Origin: Paragyromitra xinjiangensis
Lineage: Eukaryota > Ascomycota > Pezizomycetes > Pezizales > Discinaceae
Assembly: GCA_038503065.1 (NCBI GenBank)
Contig: JBCAMK010000016.1
Location: 1,302,001-1,366,000, forward strand
Length of the DNA stretch: 64,000 bases
Direction of reading: 5' to 3'
The position numbers were made by a program, and so were the translations under genes. Under the pieces are notes generated by a model. It worked only from the letters and a program-made list of their open reading frames with translations. It was not told the origin of the DNA and ran no database searches. Positions 39,201 through 52,516 of this stretch are shown here, in pieces (the first letter of the stretch is position 1; each line of letters begins with the position of its first letter).

Positions 39201-40208
39201 AACATTTTTTAACCAGCCCGGGAAGAGGCCAAACTCTAACCCTCAGTACTTATCACCATGTAAGTGGCAGTAGTTCGTCCAGCCCTATAGTTTTACGACC
39301 TACGACACGACCACAGAAGGGCCAGACGAATTGTAAGTCACAGAGAACCTAGCCTTAGGACAGACTGCTACTGGCCTTATCGAACTTTGGCTATTCTGGC
39401 CACCCACAAATCACAAAAATCAATTATTTCACCCAGCTTTTGAGGAATTAAGGAGACTTAGAACCGAATGCTTTAGGGAAGTCGGCCTGTTTCTAGAGGA
39501 TGGATAGCTTACTATTACAACCAGTCAGCTCGCCACTTTCATCCTTACAGGATGGATCTATCTTGTATATGCATTAGTCGAAAATTTCCTATAGCTAATT
39601 AAGGACATGGAAATTTCCCTGGAAGTGTGACGAGGTGATTAATAGGATTATTTGAACAGGCGCGAATTTTTTTATTCACAGGACCTGTGCTCACCTGTGC
39701 GGCAAAGCTTGGGAATCGAAAGCTAGCGGTGCATTTGTTAGAGTAGAGGAAACTTTCACGCTGTGAATGTAGATCGCCCCTAGAGTCCTGCGTTAACACC
39801 AGCAAAAAAATTATTGTTACCTTAAACATCTAATCTAGGTGCAGAATATAGCTCTTGGTTAGGACGCGAGTTTACCCCTCAGCGCCTAGACAAGGCCTCT
39901 GCGACCCTATTGATCCGGAAAACATCCATGGGATTCAAATATCCAGTTCTAGGTGAAAACTTGTTTGATTCAACGTTCAGGGGAATAATTGCCCAACCTT
40001 ACATTCACAGCCTGTCACTCGGGTTTATCACCTCTTATATTGTTGGATATATTTACTTCCTTTCGTGCCGCTTCCGGCCTTTCCTTACTATTTAGCTCTA
40101 TTCTTTTCTCCACCTACGTAGGCTTCTAAAGCATACGTAGGCTTTCTTACTATTCAGGTTTCTTACTATTCCTTGCTGATTTGGGCTTCTTTGGCTGTTG
40201 ATTATTCT
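36277..40208. other. Gene-free DNA downstream of ENP1
   Basis: Besides the foldback at 36522-36588, I see only simple features: a (CAAG)n tract near 37240-37262, and a tandem of CCACATCCCCGGA near 38497-38522. A purine-rich GGGGGGG lies near 37865. No coding frame has a recognisable family. Confidence 0.4.
36522..36588. repeat. Small imperfect foldback
   Basis: CTATAAGAATA at 36533-36543 is the exact reverse complement of TATTCTTATAG at 36563-36573, and pairing extends on both sides with mismatches to about 18 pairs in all. It lies about 245 bp after the ENP1 stop. It may be the core of a short palindromic element or simply a cruciform-forming repeat. Confidence 0.45.
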
Positions 40209-40328
40209 GGCGGCTATTCAGTATAATTGAGGCTGCTTTGAGCCTGGAGGCGCTGACCGGCGAGGTATATGGTGGAAGGGCTCTGATTGGTTGATTACTT
40301 GTATATATACAGAGGCTTTCTGCCTCTT
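40209..40328 (+). repeat. LTR/promoter-like repeat, copy 1
   Basis: This segment aligns with 56697-56802 from GGCGG-TATTC to the block ATATATACAGAGGC. It has a CCAAT-type ATTGGT and, about 15 bp later, a TATA-like TATATATA. A small stem-loop follows (AGAGGC, 5-nt loop, GCCTCT). Such an order is typical of the U3/R part of an LTR or of another Pol II-driven repeat. Just upstream, 40080-40160 has short tandem duplications (ACGTAGGCTT twice, TTCTTACTATT several times). Element ends and target duplication could not be found, so the class is open. Confidence 0.45.
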
Positions 40329-41176
40329 CTTCGTTTCTTTCTTCTCCATCGAATATATAAAGCCTTCCACAGAAACAACGAATATCTCACCTTATTACTT
40401 CATATATTTTGAATGAATAGGGATTGTGAAGTAGAAAGGAAGATTTTATTGATCGAATCGACCAGACTACAGTAAAAGCTCAATATATAGGCTTCGTTCT
40501 ATGAAAACTCTTCGCAGCCTGACTGCTCTACGCCGTCTACCATGTTTCGTTAGTCGTTCAGGAGTCCTATCTAATATTACGTTGGATATAAGACTTCCTT
40601 CCCAATTTCCGGTGCTCGTATTTATTCCCTTTGCTCTTTCCTAGCATTTTTTGGCGTTTTTTTGTTCACGTTATCTGGTATGTACAGCAGCCGTGTCGAA
40701 CGGGAGAAAATTCGAAATACTGTGTATAAGGTGAAAAAGTACATATGTAGTTACAGGAAAAACGCGCTTTTAAAGGAAGCGGCGGAATAGTCGCGAGAAG
40801 ATTCTGGGTGTATAGGATCGTGCGAGGTGGGTTCAATTGGGGAAGTGAGAAGTTGGAGCCGCGAAAGTTAATTAGGGGGCAAATTATTTCGCTATGACAT
40901 CGAGAACACTTTGTGCCCCAGCCCGGCCTTTTTTATCCTCTTTTTATCTAAAACTAGCTTAATTCTTAAGTTTCTAGAGAGTGGATAGAGTTTCAGGATC
41001 CAACGGATCAAGGATCGCATACGTCACTGGTCAGCCTCGGTGGGGAAATGGAGGAGATATGTGCTTCTCTTAAAACACCGCCCACTATACATAGCATCTG
41101 TTTCGGCCAGGTGAAAGCTGAGACATGGCATATATAGACATATTTGCCTTTGCTACTTGACTAAACTGCTACCTAA
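40329..41176. other. AT-rich DNA without gene
   Basis: No coding frame or further repeat is recognised. Parts of this stretch could belong to the LTR-like repeat next to it, since the alignment to copy 2 ends only because of divergence. Confidence 0.35.
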
Positions 41177-41744
41177 TACATGTATGTGTTCCGGCCCGTA
41201 TGTCATTAAACCCCGTTTGTAAATGGGCCAGCCAGTACACAAATAGGCCAGCCAGTTTACAAATGGAGCAACTAGTGGATGGCCCATACACAAAGTGTTG
41301 TGTGTGGGCTCGCTTAGATGTGACTGCACCAACATGAGGCTTCAAGATCTTGAAGCCAGCATCATGATCAATTCACAGCCAGAAAATCTTATTGCTGAGG
41401 TCAGTTAAATTAAATCTAGAAATCTTGTACTAAAGCCATTCATCACAAAAACTTTCATATACCTCTAGCTATAATTTCGCTGATATAAAATAATAATACT
41501 AAAATAAAGGAGAATCATAGCTAGTTAGATTTATTGAGTATTATAGGTGTAAAAAAAGAGAATTAAGGGTTGTGATGGTTTTCAGATATGGCCTTTGGAT
41601 ATGGGCCAGGTTTAGATCACTCTTTGAAGGTGGGCCAGCCCATCTACAAAGTTGCTCTATTTGTTAATGGGCTAACCCATTTGTAAAGCATGCTGGCCAC
41701 TTTGTAAACGGACATCCATGGTAAACGGGCCAGAACATATGTAA
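41177..41744. mobile_element. Foldback element with ~95-bp arms
   Basis: The left arm (41177-41272) and right arm (41651-41744) are imperfect inverted repeats; both include an outer GGCCCG, a GGCCAGCC/GGCCAGC block and an inner GAGCAAC. Within the left arm a 20-bp unit is tandemly repeated at 41225-41244 and 41246-41264 (GGCCAGCCAGT then ACAAAT). The roughly 380-bp centre is AT-rich and non-coding, and carries a perfect 20-bp palindrome at 41338-41357 and a hairpin at about 41281-41310. TA occurs at both outer borders, which may be the target duplication. Sub-repeat arms around a non-coding core resemble foldback-type or Tc1/mariner-derived MITEs. Confidence 0.65.
41338..41357. repeat. Perfect 20-bp palindrome
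   Basis: GGCTTCAAGATCTTGAAGCC equals its own reverse complement. It lies inside the foldback element 41177-41744, just inside the left arm, so it is probably part of that element's structure. Confidence 0.8.
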
Positions 41745-42495
41745 CCACCGCCGAAGCATGAGATGTTAGAGATACGTATGATTCTTGATTGGGCTAAGTG
41801 TAGCTATTCTCTAATATACATAAAGTTAACGAAGCTGCTTATGGCTTCGTCTTGTTGTAATTTGAACGATTTGCTGGATTTTTAGGGTATCCAGGGCCAC
41901 TTTGGGAGGCGAATGCCGAAAGTATAAATAAGCTGGGTGTCTGCATAATCATAATTAGTGACGGGATTCAATGATTTTTAAAAAAGCGTATCGGTGGCAT
42001 GCGCATCGGCACCGTATGCTGGTGTCTTGTAGCTCATACCTATTTTCGCATGATATGCTCCCTCTACGCCACCAGGAAGTCAAAACGGCCCTCAGGGAAT
42101 TTTTTCCTATCAAAACCGAAAAATCTAGGTCCTCGATCAAAGGATATAGGTTATTCTCAATGGAAGTCTTCTAGGAGCTTAAACTGAGTATGAAAAGTCC
42201 TGAGTACGGCGCTAAATAAAAATCTGTTTCCTTTTTCCTTTGTACCTAGCAACTTCGCAACCTAGAGTCAAATAATTATTATTTCACCCGATTCTTACAG
42301 TTACTAGTGGACGGGATTACATTCCCGTACATTCAAAAGGTTACGGTGGGTGTTTTTGTGTAGGCGGGAAGCCGAGATGAAGGCAAAAGCTTATCAAAGC
42401 AGATAGGTGAAAAGCTTCGTTGGAAGTGGGTGTACTACATGTAACCACCCGTTATGTTTAACTGGAAAATTAAACGAAAATTTTCCTGGGTATTA

Positions 42496-42752
42496 GAGTG
42501 TTTTGGCCACACCAGATTTCCAAATTTCGAGCTCAAAATTTGAATTCTTGGCAGCCGTGTAGCTAGTCTGTTAAAGTATAGGTCCCCACTGTTGATCGAG
42601 CTGACCCTGTGGCTTTCATATAACTCTTGGTCGCTTTCGCGCAGATGATTTTGTGAGCTCTCGCACCATACCTTTTTAAATCGATCTTCAGCGCAGCCAA
42701 GAACTCAAAATTTGAGCTCAAAATTTGGAAATCTGGTGTGGCCAAAACACTC
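42496..42752. mobile_element. TA-flanked MITE with 57-bp TIRs
   Basis: Terminal inverted repeats at 42496-42552 and 42696-42752 match at 54 of 57 positions by my count. They start GAGTGTTTTGGCCACACC. TA is present at 42494-42495 and 42753-42754, the expected duplication for Tc1/mariner-type elements. The 143-bp interior encodes nothing recognisable; a 60-aa minus-strand frame across the element is a shadow. This family is distinct from the 39-bp-TIR family at 9185 and 15768. Confidence 0.88.
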
Positions 42753-45700
42753 TATTATTAGTTAGCTAAGGCACGTATTTACTATTTGCTGCCGGGAAAG
42801 GTATCCGAAAATTCTGGGCCATACAATCTCGAATTTGCCACAGCCACCGAGGGGATACAGTGAGGTGCGAAAGATCGGAATATCTGATAAGATATCAACA
42901 CTAGATAACTTTGGCTAGCCTAGGAAGTGATAAGGGATGGATAAGTAGAAATTCGGTAGTTTTAGAGAGGTCAGGCCAACTGTGTCCTACTTGACATAGA
43001 AGGTATGAACATGAAGGTAGAAGCAAACGCAGGTGGTAATAGTTTCTTTGGTGTCTGAGCGCTGGTATGGGGCCTCACAATAATCGGAGTTGGCTAATCT
43101 TCATCGACGTCACTCAGTCTAAGCGCAGGGTTGACACTACTCATCAGCCCTGTGTCAAATAGGTATGGCCTGCGAGTTTTGATCATTTAGATTAAGGGCC
43201 TGGAATTTGGGCATCTTCCTGAAATGGGCTGACCTGAGCAATAGCTTTCGGGATCATTAGCAATCGACCCTAGCTCACAAAAATAGTCCGACGGCCGTAA
43301 TTCCGTATATACGCAGATAAAAAGGCTCGTGTGCGCACCAGAGTGTATGTTCGGGGGATCTGGAACATCAGCCACAGCAAAATTCATCCCGGTACGCGCT
43401 CGCACCGTTCTTTGATTGCTGATTAGAACGACAAGGATAGCTCGGTTCCACACGTGCGCGTGGCTTGCACTACGCTACACAACACGATTGCACTGGAATG
43501 TGTAAACCAGCTGATTCGTCATAGCAACTTTTTCCTTCTTGTTGAGTCAATTTCGTCAGATTCTGGCGAGGAAAAAACAAAAACGAAGTGGAAACCGTTC
43601 TTCATAGTGGGGATGGAAAGGAGCATAAGTCTAGATGCATCGTGTATGAGCTCTGGTGATTTCTTTCCAGGACTGTTTCAAAGATCGCACGTCAATCGGT
43701 CGTATCGACTGCGCGGCCTGGATACCCCTGATGCATGAGTTAGCAGCATAGACTTGGCTAACTACCGACCGTCCGGCAACATTTGAAGGATAGCATGTGT
43801 ATGGATCTAGTTAAGATACCATATCTTAACCCTGACGCGTAGCGCAATATGTAAAGCTGTTAATACCCGTAATCACGGTAGAGCTTCACTGGAGCTAACT
43901 TACTTGAGCACATACCATTTTTCGATGCTCAGCTGCTGGCGTTTGAAATGAACATGTTGCTTATTTTTTTTTTGGTATATCTCCCATTCCTCGGTGGGCG
44001 TTCTCTTGCCCTCTGATTATGAAGTCTGGCGTAAAGAGAATAATATCCACCGGGCTGGGCCCCGGTAGATATGATTGTTGACTATGAATTTCCGGATATT
44101 CCCAGGTCCGACCTGATGGAATCTGGGATTTATTAACACATTTCGATCGGATCGCAGCCACCGGGCATTCAAGGCTTCCACAACCCATGAGTGCAGGTAT
44201 GTTTTTGTCCTCATAGGTAGGATCCCGGGTTCTTGAAAGTGGGGTTTGCTTTCCAACGCACACGTAGTCAGACTTCCAGGCAACGACTACAGCACACGTG
44301 CTGTCATGCCACAGTTCTCTGATCCGTGCACGGTTAGACATCTGCTACAAAACTGTGACTAGTGCTAAACCCCCACTTTGCTCAGTCGCACCGCTAGCGA
44401 GGATAGGGTCCTATCCATACGTTATTGAAGCTGCCCATCGTTTGGAGTAATGTCTCAGGGTGTGACTTTCATGCAAAGGGACTCTATATGTCTGATTTGA
44501 TGTGGTAATGCTGAGAAATAACCAGTAGCGCTGAGAAATAATGGAAAGGATTATCCCAACAGTGATGGAGTAAGAACTGCCCATCACTCATTGGCGTTGT
44601 TGGGAAGGCGAATACGGGTTTGCAATAATCCCCGGGGCGACTGGGGGGTCGCAGAGATTCGTCCGAAGTTTGACAGGGCATACAGCAAGCCCCACGGCTC
44701 ATGTTTTGTGTCGGCGACTTATGCGATTGGTGAATCAATAGGTTAAACAAAGCTAATTTACAACCAAACATGCCATTAGAGTGGCCTGGAATTGTCTCAA
44801 ACTGTGAACCGAGGACCATCTCGTAAACCTGCAAATGCGGTGTTTCGGGCCTTGGGCATCAGAGCGGATTGAGGCTTGTAGTTTGTTGAATTGCGGGACC
44901 ATGGATATCATGTTGCAGTAGGGCAGTAAGGTTGAATGCCGCTTAGGCAATAGGACTGACCAAGCATAACCTGTTTCTTACAGATAGAAATGGCTCAGGA
45001 TTATCCCACCCACGGAATACGGGCTAGCTTTTCCGGGGACATTATTGAGGGATACCGCTTATGTTATAGTATCTTAGATTGCGGCTTTCCAGACCCCATG
45101 GTCGTCGCACCTGAGATGAAAAGGCAGACGCTCCCCAGGATCCGCTCACAAACACACGGCGATCCCACGAAGCCCAACGACTTTGAGTGACCCGCAGTCT
45201 CTACGAATCATGTTGGAGGATAGCAAGTTTTTGAGCGTTCGATGTGCTGCCAGAGTGCAACTCAAGAATGCGCTTGATCCTGGGGGATGCATTTCCTGGC
45301 TTTGCTCTGCAGAACCGAGTTGCTACCTCGGGTGTTTTGGATTCGTTGTTTCTCTATCTGGCAAGAGAACTATTCGTTGCGAAGGCATTTAACAATCGTA
45401 TGGTCGTTGTGGGATCGACGTCCGCAAAGCAGGGTTGCAGGTAGTGAGTTCCCCTTCTCTCGCAAAATTTCTTATTAAGAATGACTTATCCGTAGGGAAA
45501 GATATGCTATATTTGCTAGCTTTCAGATTGTTAGAATCTGATGGTGGGATGCGACGAGGGTATTTTTGCAGAAATCCGGACCGCTAGTATTTTGAGGGAG
45601 GAGGAGTTGAGTGTAACCCGTGGGACGAATTATGAGAGAAGTTCTAGCTCATCTTAACCGGTGCGATATCCTACGTGCGCGTCCTTGGCGTCAATATTTG

Positions 45701-46521
45701 ACTGTTAGAGTTGGTGAGACCGCTAAAATCTTCGGGGGAATGGTTACTGGACCTAAATGATGGACTATTTCCTTAACCGGAACAAACATGCATCACGCCA
45801 AGTTTTATCGTTGGCACTTTGCCAGGGTGTGACTGCTGTTGGCCGTGCCCTAAGCAAAACGAAAGTTTATTATCCAGAAAAGGAATCACAACCTCCTGGC
45901 TGGTTGCTTGAATTTGTTCGATGAATGAAAGGTTGGACGCGTCGCTCAGTGCCCTCTTGTCTTGGCAGTCACTATCACCCACCGATTTCTTCATTGAAAG
46001 TTCAAAGCAATTGGCTGTGCTATTGAACCGTTTTTCTCGGGACTGGCTGTGGTGTGACGGAAATAAGATGGCGGGAATATTTTATCGCCATTGAAGCTGC
46101 TCTGGGTTTGAGCCTATTCGCACACGGCGTGCTGATACCTCCTGGTGGCGGGGAGAAGGTGGGGTTGCCGACTAGCAGTAAGGATCGTCCGGGTAACACT
46201 GTTCCGGGCTTGATATTCCCTCCTGCCATCATCCAATTAGCATGGACACTATAAACACGGAATATTCTTGTCCCGATCATGCTTGGAAGGAGCAAGATAC
46301 AGGACCTCTGAGAGCGACAGCGCTCTGGGAAGCCAAAAGCAATGAATTGTTGTTTGGCTGGGAGAAGTTCGTCGCGCCCGCACAACCTTTTGGTGTTTTT
46401 TGGTGCTGGACGTTCCGGTTGACTCGCTTCGTAAGAATCAGATCGTATGGCTTGCGGACAGTATACCGGTTACTACCATAACCCGCAGCGTACATCTCTT
46501 GAAATGTACCATCCTAATGGT

Positions 46522-46596
46522 GTACTAGGGTTGGGAGTCGAACGAGGCCTGTGAGTACTTTAGAGTCTAGCAACTGCTAAACTCTATAGCCGGAAG
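46522..46596 (-). repeat. tRNA-like relic
   Basis: Read on the minus strand this has the layout of a full-length tRNA: a TATAG start of the D region, a pairable D stem (GTTT/AGAC), an anticodon-region ACTCTAAA, and a box-B-like GTTCGACTCC about 45 nt after the first motif. The T-stem and acceptor do not pair, so it cannot be a working tRNA gene. It is best seen as a degenerate tRNA pseudogene or the head of an old tRNA-derived SINE. Confidence 0.25.
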
Positions 46597-49500
46597 GAGA
46601 TAATATACGGAAGCTAGCTCAAAGTCGTTGGGATATACGTATCTCGATGGAAAGTAGTGGGGAGTGTAGTCCGGAAAGGCATCATCAAAGTGGATGGTTA
46701 TTAGGAGTGAAGTATAGAAATCCACAGGCTGTCAGGAAAGGTGGTTGTAAATGTGTCAGGTGGTTTGTTTAGAACCAACGTCCTCAATTAATGCGTCAAT
46801 TTGAGCCTTTTCCTAATTTATTCGTATGGTTAATGTATCAATCGATGCGTTTCCACGCCCCGTAGAGCAAGAATTGACACCAACTTCCTTGAGAGTGTGT
46901 ATGAAATTGTAGGATAAGTTTTATTCATACTCAACGATATATATAGTGTTAGAAAAGCCTAAGTCATCTTAGCCAGAATACAACCGGGTGTTGTGTGCAG
47001 CGTATCCTTGTGCACGTGGCCCGTGGCAGATTGTAAATTTGCTATAAGCACCTCCAGCGGTACCAGAAAAATTTATTGAGAACTTTGGCTATGCAATTGA
47101 AAAGTCGCTACTTCCGATGACACCAGTGATAGACCTGGGGTCTCTATTCTAACATAGTATAAATGAAATATTAGGTTAGCACAGATTAGTCAGAGATGGA
47201 AGGGGTTTCTGAAGCAAAGTGCATCCATGAGATAGGGGTGGACGGGTAGGATGGAGTACCTGCTTTCGAAGGATGCACGTGTGCCTCGACCCAGGCACCT
47301 TCGATATAGTACGGTCGCACTACAAGAATATGCAATCAGTGCAAAACAGTACCCTTCTGGGGAAGTGTATTGGGACCTCATTTAGTTGAGCGTTTGTGAG
47401 GTTGCAGAAATAAGACTACCGAGAGTAGGCATATATCTGGTGTCCGAAGTTTCGTGTGGATATCCGTGAAGCACCAAATAAGGGATGGATAACTGCTGAT
47501 AGCTACCGCTTGGTGGTGGTTGACACCGCGGGGATACGTAGACTGGTAGTAGGTAGTACGCACCGAGTTGTGTTCAGCCTCTCTCCGAACGGGCACTAGG
47601 TATGTAGTCATGTGGTCGATGATCTGAAGAGTACTAGTGGCCTGTAGATAGAGGACAGAGAGAAGATTTCAAACCTATCTTATTGGGTGGGTTGTCAGGG
47701 AGATATTTGTAAAATCAGTCATGAGAGTGCCCCCGGCCCACGTTAGGAGGGAGGCGCGAGAAAAAACATCACACTCTTCGCATCCGTATCTTGTTCTTTT
47801 CACTCCGGGAAATACTACCTAATTTGGTCTCTATGCTGCGATTATTGGACCCACTTCCGGGCAGAGGTTGATTGACGAGTAAACACATCCTCGTTTTCTA
47901 ATGAGTTTTAATATAAATTTGCGTTGTCTTACGTGATAACTTGTGGAACATACGCATTGAAGAGGCTCTTCCTTGCCTCCTAGGCCTATGGCCAGGCAGA
48001 ATAATCATAACACCGTTGTTCGACTTTACAAGCAACAAATTTATCGCGAGAAGTTTCGATGTCAACAAAAGGGGTATCACTATGAGTACTTCTGTGCGTT
48101 TTCCGGGTTCTCGCTTCTTAGGAAAACTTATTCCCGGTTTCGAATTCCCCACCCGAGCAAGAAACTTCTGGCGCCTTGGTTAGCGAAGCAGCACAGATGG
48201 CCGTTTAACACCAACAACGCGCCAACAGGAGCAACCACTAATATCAGTAGACAGTATTAGCGGCTTATATCGGGATTTTGAGTCTGCCATTTAGATATAC
48301 CTTCCTCTGGTATGGTACAAGATTCAGCCCAACAACACACCCAACTTTTATTCTTACACGTTAACGTTTGGATCTTCATTGGGCTAGGGAGATACCTCGC
48401 TCCCGAGGATATCAAAGCAAAGCTGTGCACAGATACTAGGAGTTCCCACCCTCATCTCTGTTTTTGTGCTTCTCTCGCTCTTTCAAGCTTCGTTCGATGG
48501 TACATACTTACAGTTACCCAGAAACCCCACACTCATTTTAGTTCCCTCTGACAGTCCCGAGTTACGGACGCCGAAGTTGTGTAGTTACTCTCATACCATG
48601 ACCCTCTGTTCAACTTCTTTCACTCTGTTCTTGTGGGATAAAACTTTTTGCGATAGGGAAGAAGGTGATTACTGCCGTGCTTCGTGTTTGGACTTGCTGA
48701 TGAACAACTAGTCTATATCTTTAAGGAAACTTTGGAGCTGTATTTAGCCGGAGGCCTGGGAGGATAGCTCTGATGTGGAGGTAGCTCCTCTGTTGGCGTT
48801 TGTATTTGATCCCTTATTTCTTCATCTCCACTCGACACCAAAAGCCTGGGATACAACGATCTTTTTGTTACCATGAAGCCTGTCAAATGTTGGCTGATGT
48901 GATCTCCTACCCCAGGACTTCATCAAATCGCCGCTTAGAGAAAGATTCCTTGAACCTTGGTGTCGAAAGTTGGTGAAATCGTTTGGACACTTTCGAATTT
49001 TAAGAACACCAGCATACAACGGGTTTGCCTAGTTACTCTCCATTACTCTCCTCCAGTATAGATACATTGCTATCTTAGAGACATTCTCAGAAGTTAATGG
49101 ACGTAATTATGAGTGATTGATAGCTAATAAACATTGTCTACAAGCATGGCCTACATAGGTTGCGACATTGCTGATACGATTTGGTCTATGTGTCACCCAC
49201 AGTACAATCAGCTTCAAAAAATTCCTTTCTAACGTACACCCTTTTTATCATTGAGCTAAATACGGTCTTTCTAAATAGACTTAGTGGGCTCTTCGAGAGA
49301 CTTTCGTTCAAGTCGACGTTAAACCCCCAAGTCGACTCACGTGGGCTAGTGTTGTCTTGAAATGGTATGCAAGAGCTGCTGGTTGTGGACACCTCGGAAA
49401 ACGCCCATCACTCGTGGGTTACATTATCTGGCGTGAAAACTTGCCTTTTTCAACGCAAACGAACTTGCTGTATGGGGTGCAGGCTTCTAGCAAAGGAATC

Positions 49501-52500
49501 AAAAGTAGCATACTCTAGATATTCTTGTATTCTGGGAACCGTAGTAGACAAGTATGTCTATCCGTGGATTGTAATGATTACTGAACTTTCCGCGGGGTCA
49601 AGTGACTTCATTCTGGGCTGGGTCATTTTCCCTCCATGGAAATTGGGGGGCTTGGGTTCAGGAAAAACTCCTAACTACTGAAATGGAGGCTTGAGGGAGT
49701 TCGATGTGGATTGTGTATGTTAAACTCACTGCAAATACGCGATTGTAACTGTGAGGTAAATCTTTTCTCGCAGGAGGTTTCGCTCCAAAGAAATGGCTTC
49801 GCGGCGTGCTAGCCAGTAGTAATAAATACTTAGGTTCTGGCTTTCATCTTTCGGTTCTGTCTGGAAAAACGCTTAGTTATTGTAGCCCTGAAGATATCAC
49901 CCCATCCGGTATCCATCCGGTTTTCAGTGGGTGTTAGGTATGAGGCAGCATTCTGCCTGTTGATTAGGCTACGCGTGGGCTTTCTTTTCAATACATATGG
50001 TAGTTTGGCTAGATACGCAACAAAAATAAATATAAGGGGCTGCTTGCTTGGCCGCATTTTATTAATCCGGGATTAGGGACATCCTAGTCTTTAGAGTCAG
50101 GAGGTGTAGTTTGGTGTGATAATAATTATGTAGGTGTGGGTTTTGGTTCCGGTACCATTTGTGTTTGTCGAATGATCTTACCAACTATATGCGTCAGGGC
50201 ACGAATTATCATCGCAGGATTTCATTCCTTTCAAGTGACCGTTCCTAGTGCGTCTTGCAATAGCTGGTACGAGGGGCCTTCTGTATATCTTGCTTCTTTA
50301 TTCATACTGCCTGTATCATGACGTCGGGTATGCCTGTGCGAAACTACCAAAACAAATTAAAGCATCCCACAGTTGGGAGCTTGTTGCTGAATATAGTTTT
50401 AAGCGCAGCAACCAACAAGTATTCGTACGTTCCTCGAGGCGAGAAATAGGAGGGATTGATCATGGGGGGCGGGTTGGCTTGATCTTTCATTCGAGCATTA
50501 TCTTCCATAATTATATATATATGGCTCGTTCATCAGGCCGTGGCTTTGTGTCGAAGATGGGAGGATAACCAGAGATTATGTGGAAAGCATTATTGAATAC
50601 ATCTGCTGCCATTATAACACCCAGTAATGGAATTATCGGGCCAGGGATAGTGTAGTTTTGCGTGCGCATGCAGAAATGAATACCAATCACCGCGGGATGC
50701 ACTGAGAACTACGACTGCGCTGTGTAACATCCATTCACAATCTAACCTACCCCCAGCCTCTTCTGTTACGCACATGATTTGTTCTTCTGATTAACTTACT
50801 CTTCCTCTTCTCCCTTATTCGTTTCTACTTCGCGCCAATTTGCCTACCCGGGCTCGCCACGATTTGACTCTACCAAGTCCGAGAGGCATAACTATGGAGG
50901 CGGAGTGGGATCAAGTTTCTATCCTCTTCGCTGCGGCGATGCAGATCCCGGCTGAAGATACCAAGTGTGAGAGGAACAAGGGGTTTCGATATCTGGGAGC
51001 TGTCCAAGAAACCCGGGAAACGGGTAGCTTGGTGCACTAAAATGTGGATCTTCAGCTATTCGGTAATTGGTTATGTACTATCTTACACGTTTCTTTCCGC
51101 GGCCTAGGGTGCAGCAGTTTTGTGTTGCCCAAAATAGCCAGACCTAGAACAGGCGAGTCGACGTTACATGAAGGTGCCGATCAAACACTCCACCTCGGGC
51201 GAGATGCTGTTGCAAGGGGGGTTGCGGCTAACGTTCAGTACTGGACTGCTCCAAGCTACCGGTTTCCTCATAGGGACTATTACTTCAGCTGCCATCGGCT
51301 TCTTTAGCAGAATAGCATATATTATAGAGAGTAGTCTATAGCTGAGATCTTTATGTTGCCATCTTTTGCTGAATGTGAAAAAACCCAGTTCGAATTCTTC
51401 TATCAGAAATTTCATACGGGACTGTGTTAAGGTTAGTTTTCCCGACAGAACTGACACGCACTGCATAGTATATCAATTGCAGCTGGGGTGTTCGTCGATA
51501 TACGCATGAAATCGGGAAACGCTAAATCGGGGCTAGCTCTCCGTGTGGGTGCAATTGTGGAACAGCCACTTTCTGTGTTTGTAGCACAAATATGCTCCTT
51601 TGGTGGGTGGTCAACTAGGGGTTTATTGAAAAAATACTGGGTGGGAAGCTTAAGCATACAGATCAAAGCAGGGATCGATCGCATTAATTATGAAGTGGTT
51701 TGAAGCGTTGAGAAAGGAATGCATTGCCGGGTAGGAATTACCTCGAAATCCACTTTTGTGGTAAAACGTGCTGATTCATTTTGCCCGACCTCGTTTCTTG
51801 GTGATTCTTGGGTGGCTGTGCACTGTTATTTTTCGGAAGTCCTGTTACCATCCATTGCACAGCTAGATATTAGCAACAGTGCCCAGAGTACCGAAATCTT
51901 GAGAAGTATGAAGAAAGCAAAAAACGAGTTAAACAGCGCAAGCTCAAGAAATTCGACAATCAAAGCTTACGTCGACAACCGGACCATTACCGTACGATCC
52001 CCTACCAAGCTAATTCCCGTCGGCGTTCTAATCCATGTCCAGCAACACACTGTCACTGCACTGATATCCCATGCATGTACAGCAAAGACATGAGTTTCTT
52101 ATATACTTAACGCTCATACCCTTTTATGACGCTAGTATGTGGTATACAATAAGAATACATCTAGGAAAAAAATGTGATCCCTCGCTTCGGGGAACAGCGA
52201 GACGAGCAAGTCGATTCGATAAACAAACACACATCGTTCGGGGTATTTTGCGGAGTTTAAAAGTTTTCCTGGTAGGGTATTGATTATAGAATTCACCGCC
52301 TGGAAGAAAAGCTATAAAACTGTATATTGGTAGCGGATTCTCCTGCTATTGCAGCTAGTTTTCCCAATCAGTCTGGCTACGTCGGCTTGCCGGAGGTGCT
52401 GCTGGCGGGTGAAGCGCTCCAAGATAATTCACTGGAACCGATATTGCACTAGGTATAAAACGATCCCGATATACCTCTTGAGGGCTTATAACGTGGCATG

Positions 52501-52516
52501 GCGGTTTATCTCTTGC

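Noticed and set aside
43961..44834. Two consecutive 116-126 aa minus-strand frames that might be one old gene
   Set aside because: No motif, no consistent phase or splice sites between them.
44990..45478. Possible exon after an acceptor-like TTACAG
   Set aside because: Frame closes after 66 codons; continuing needs arbitrary shifts and no family is recognised.
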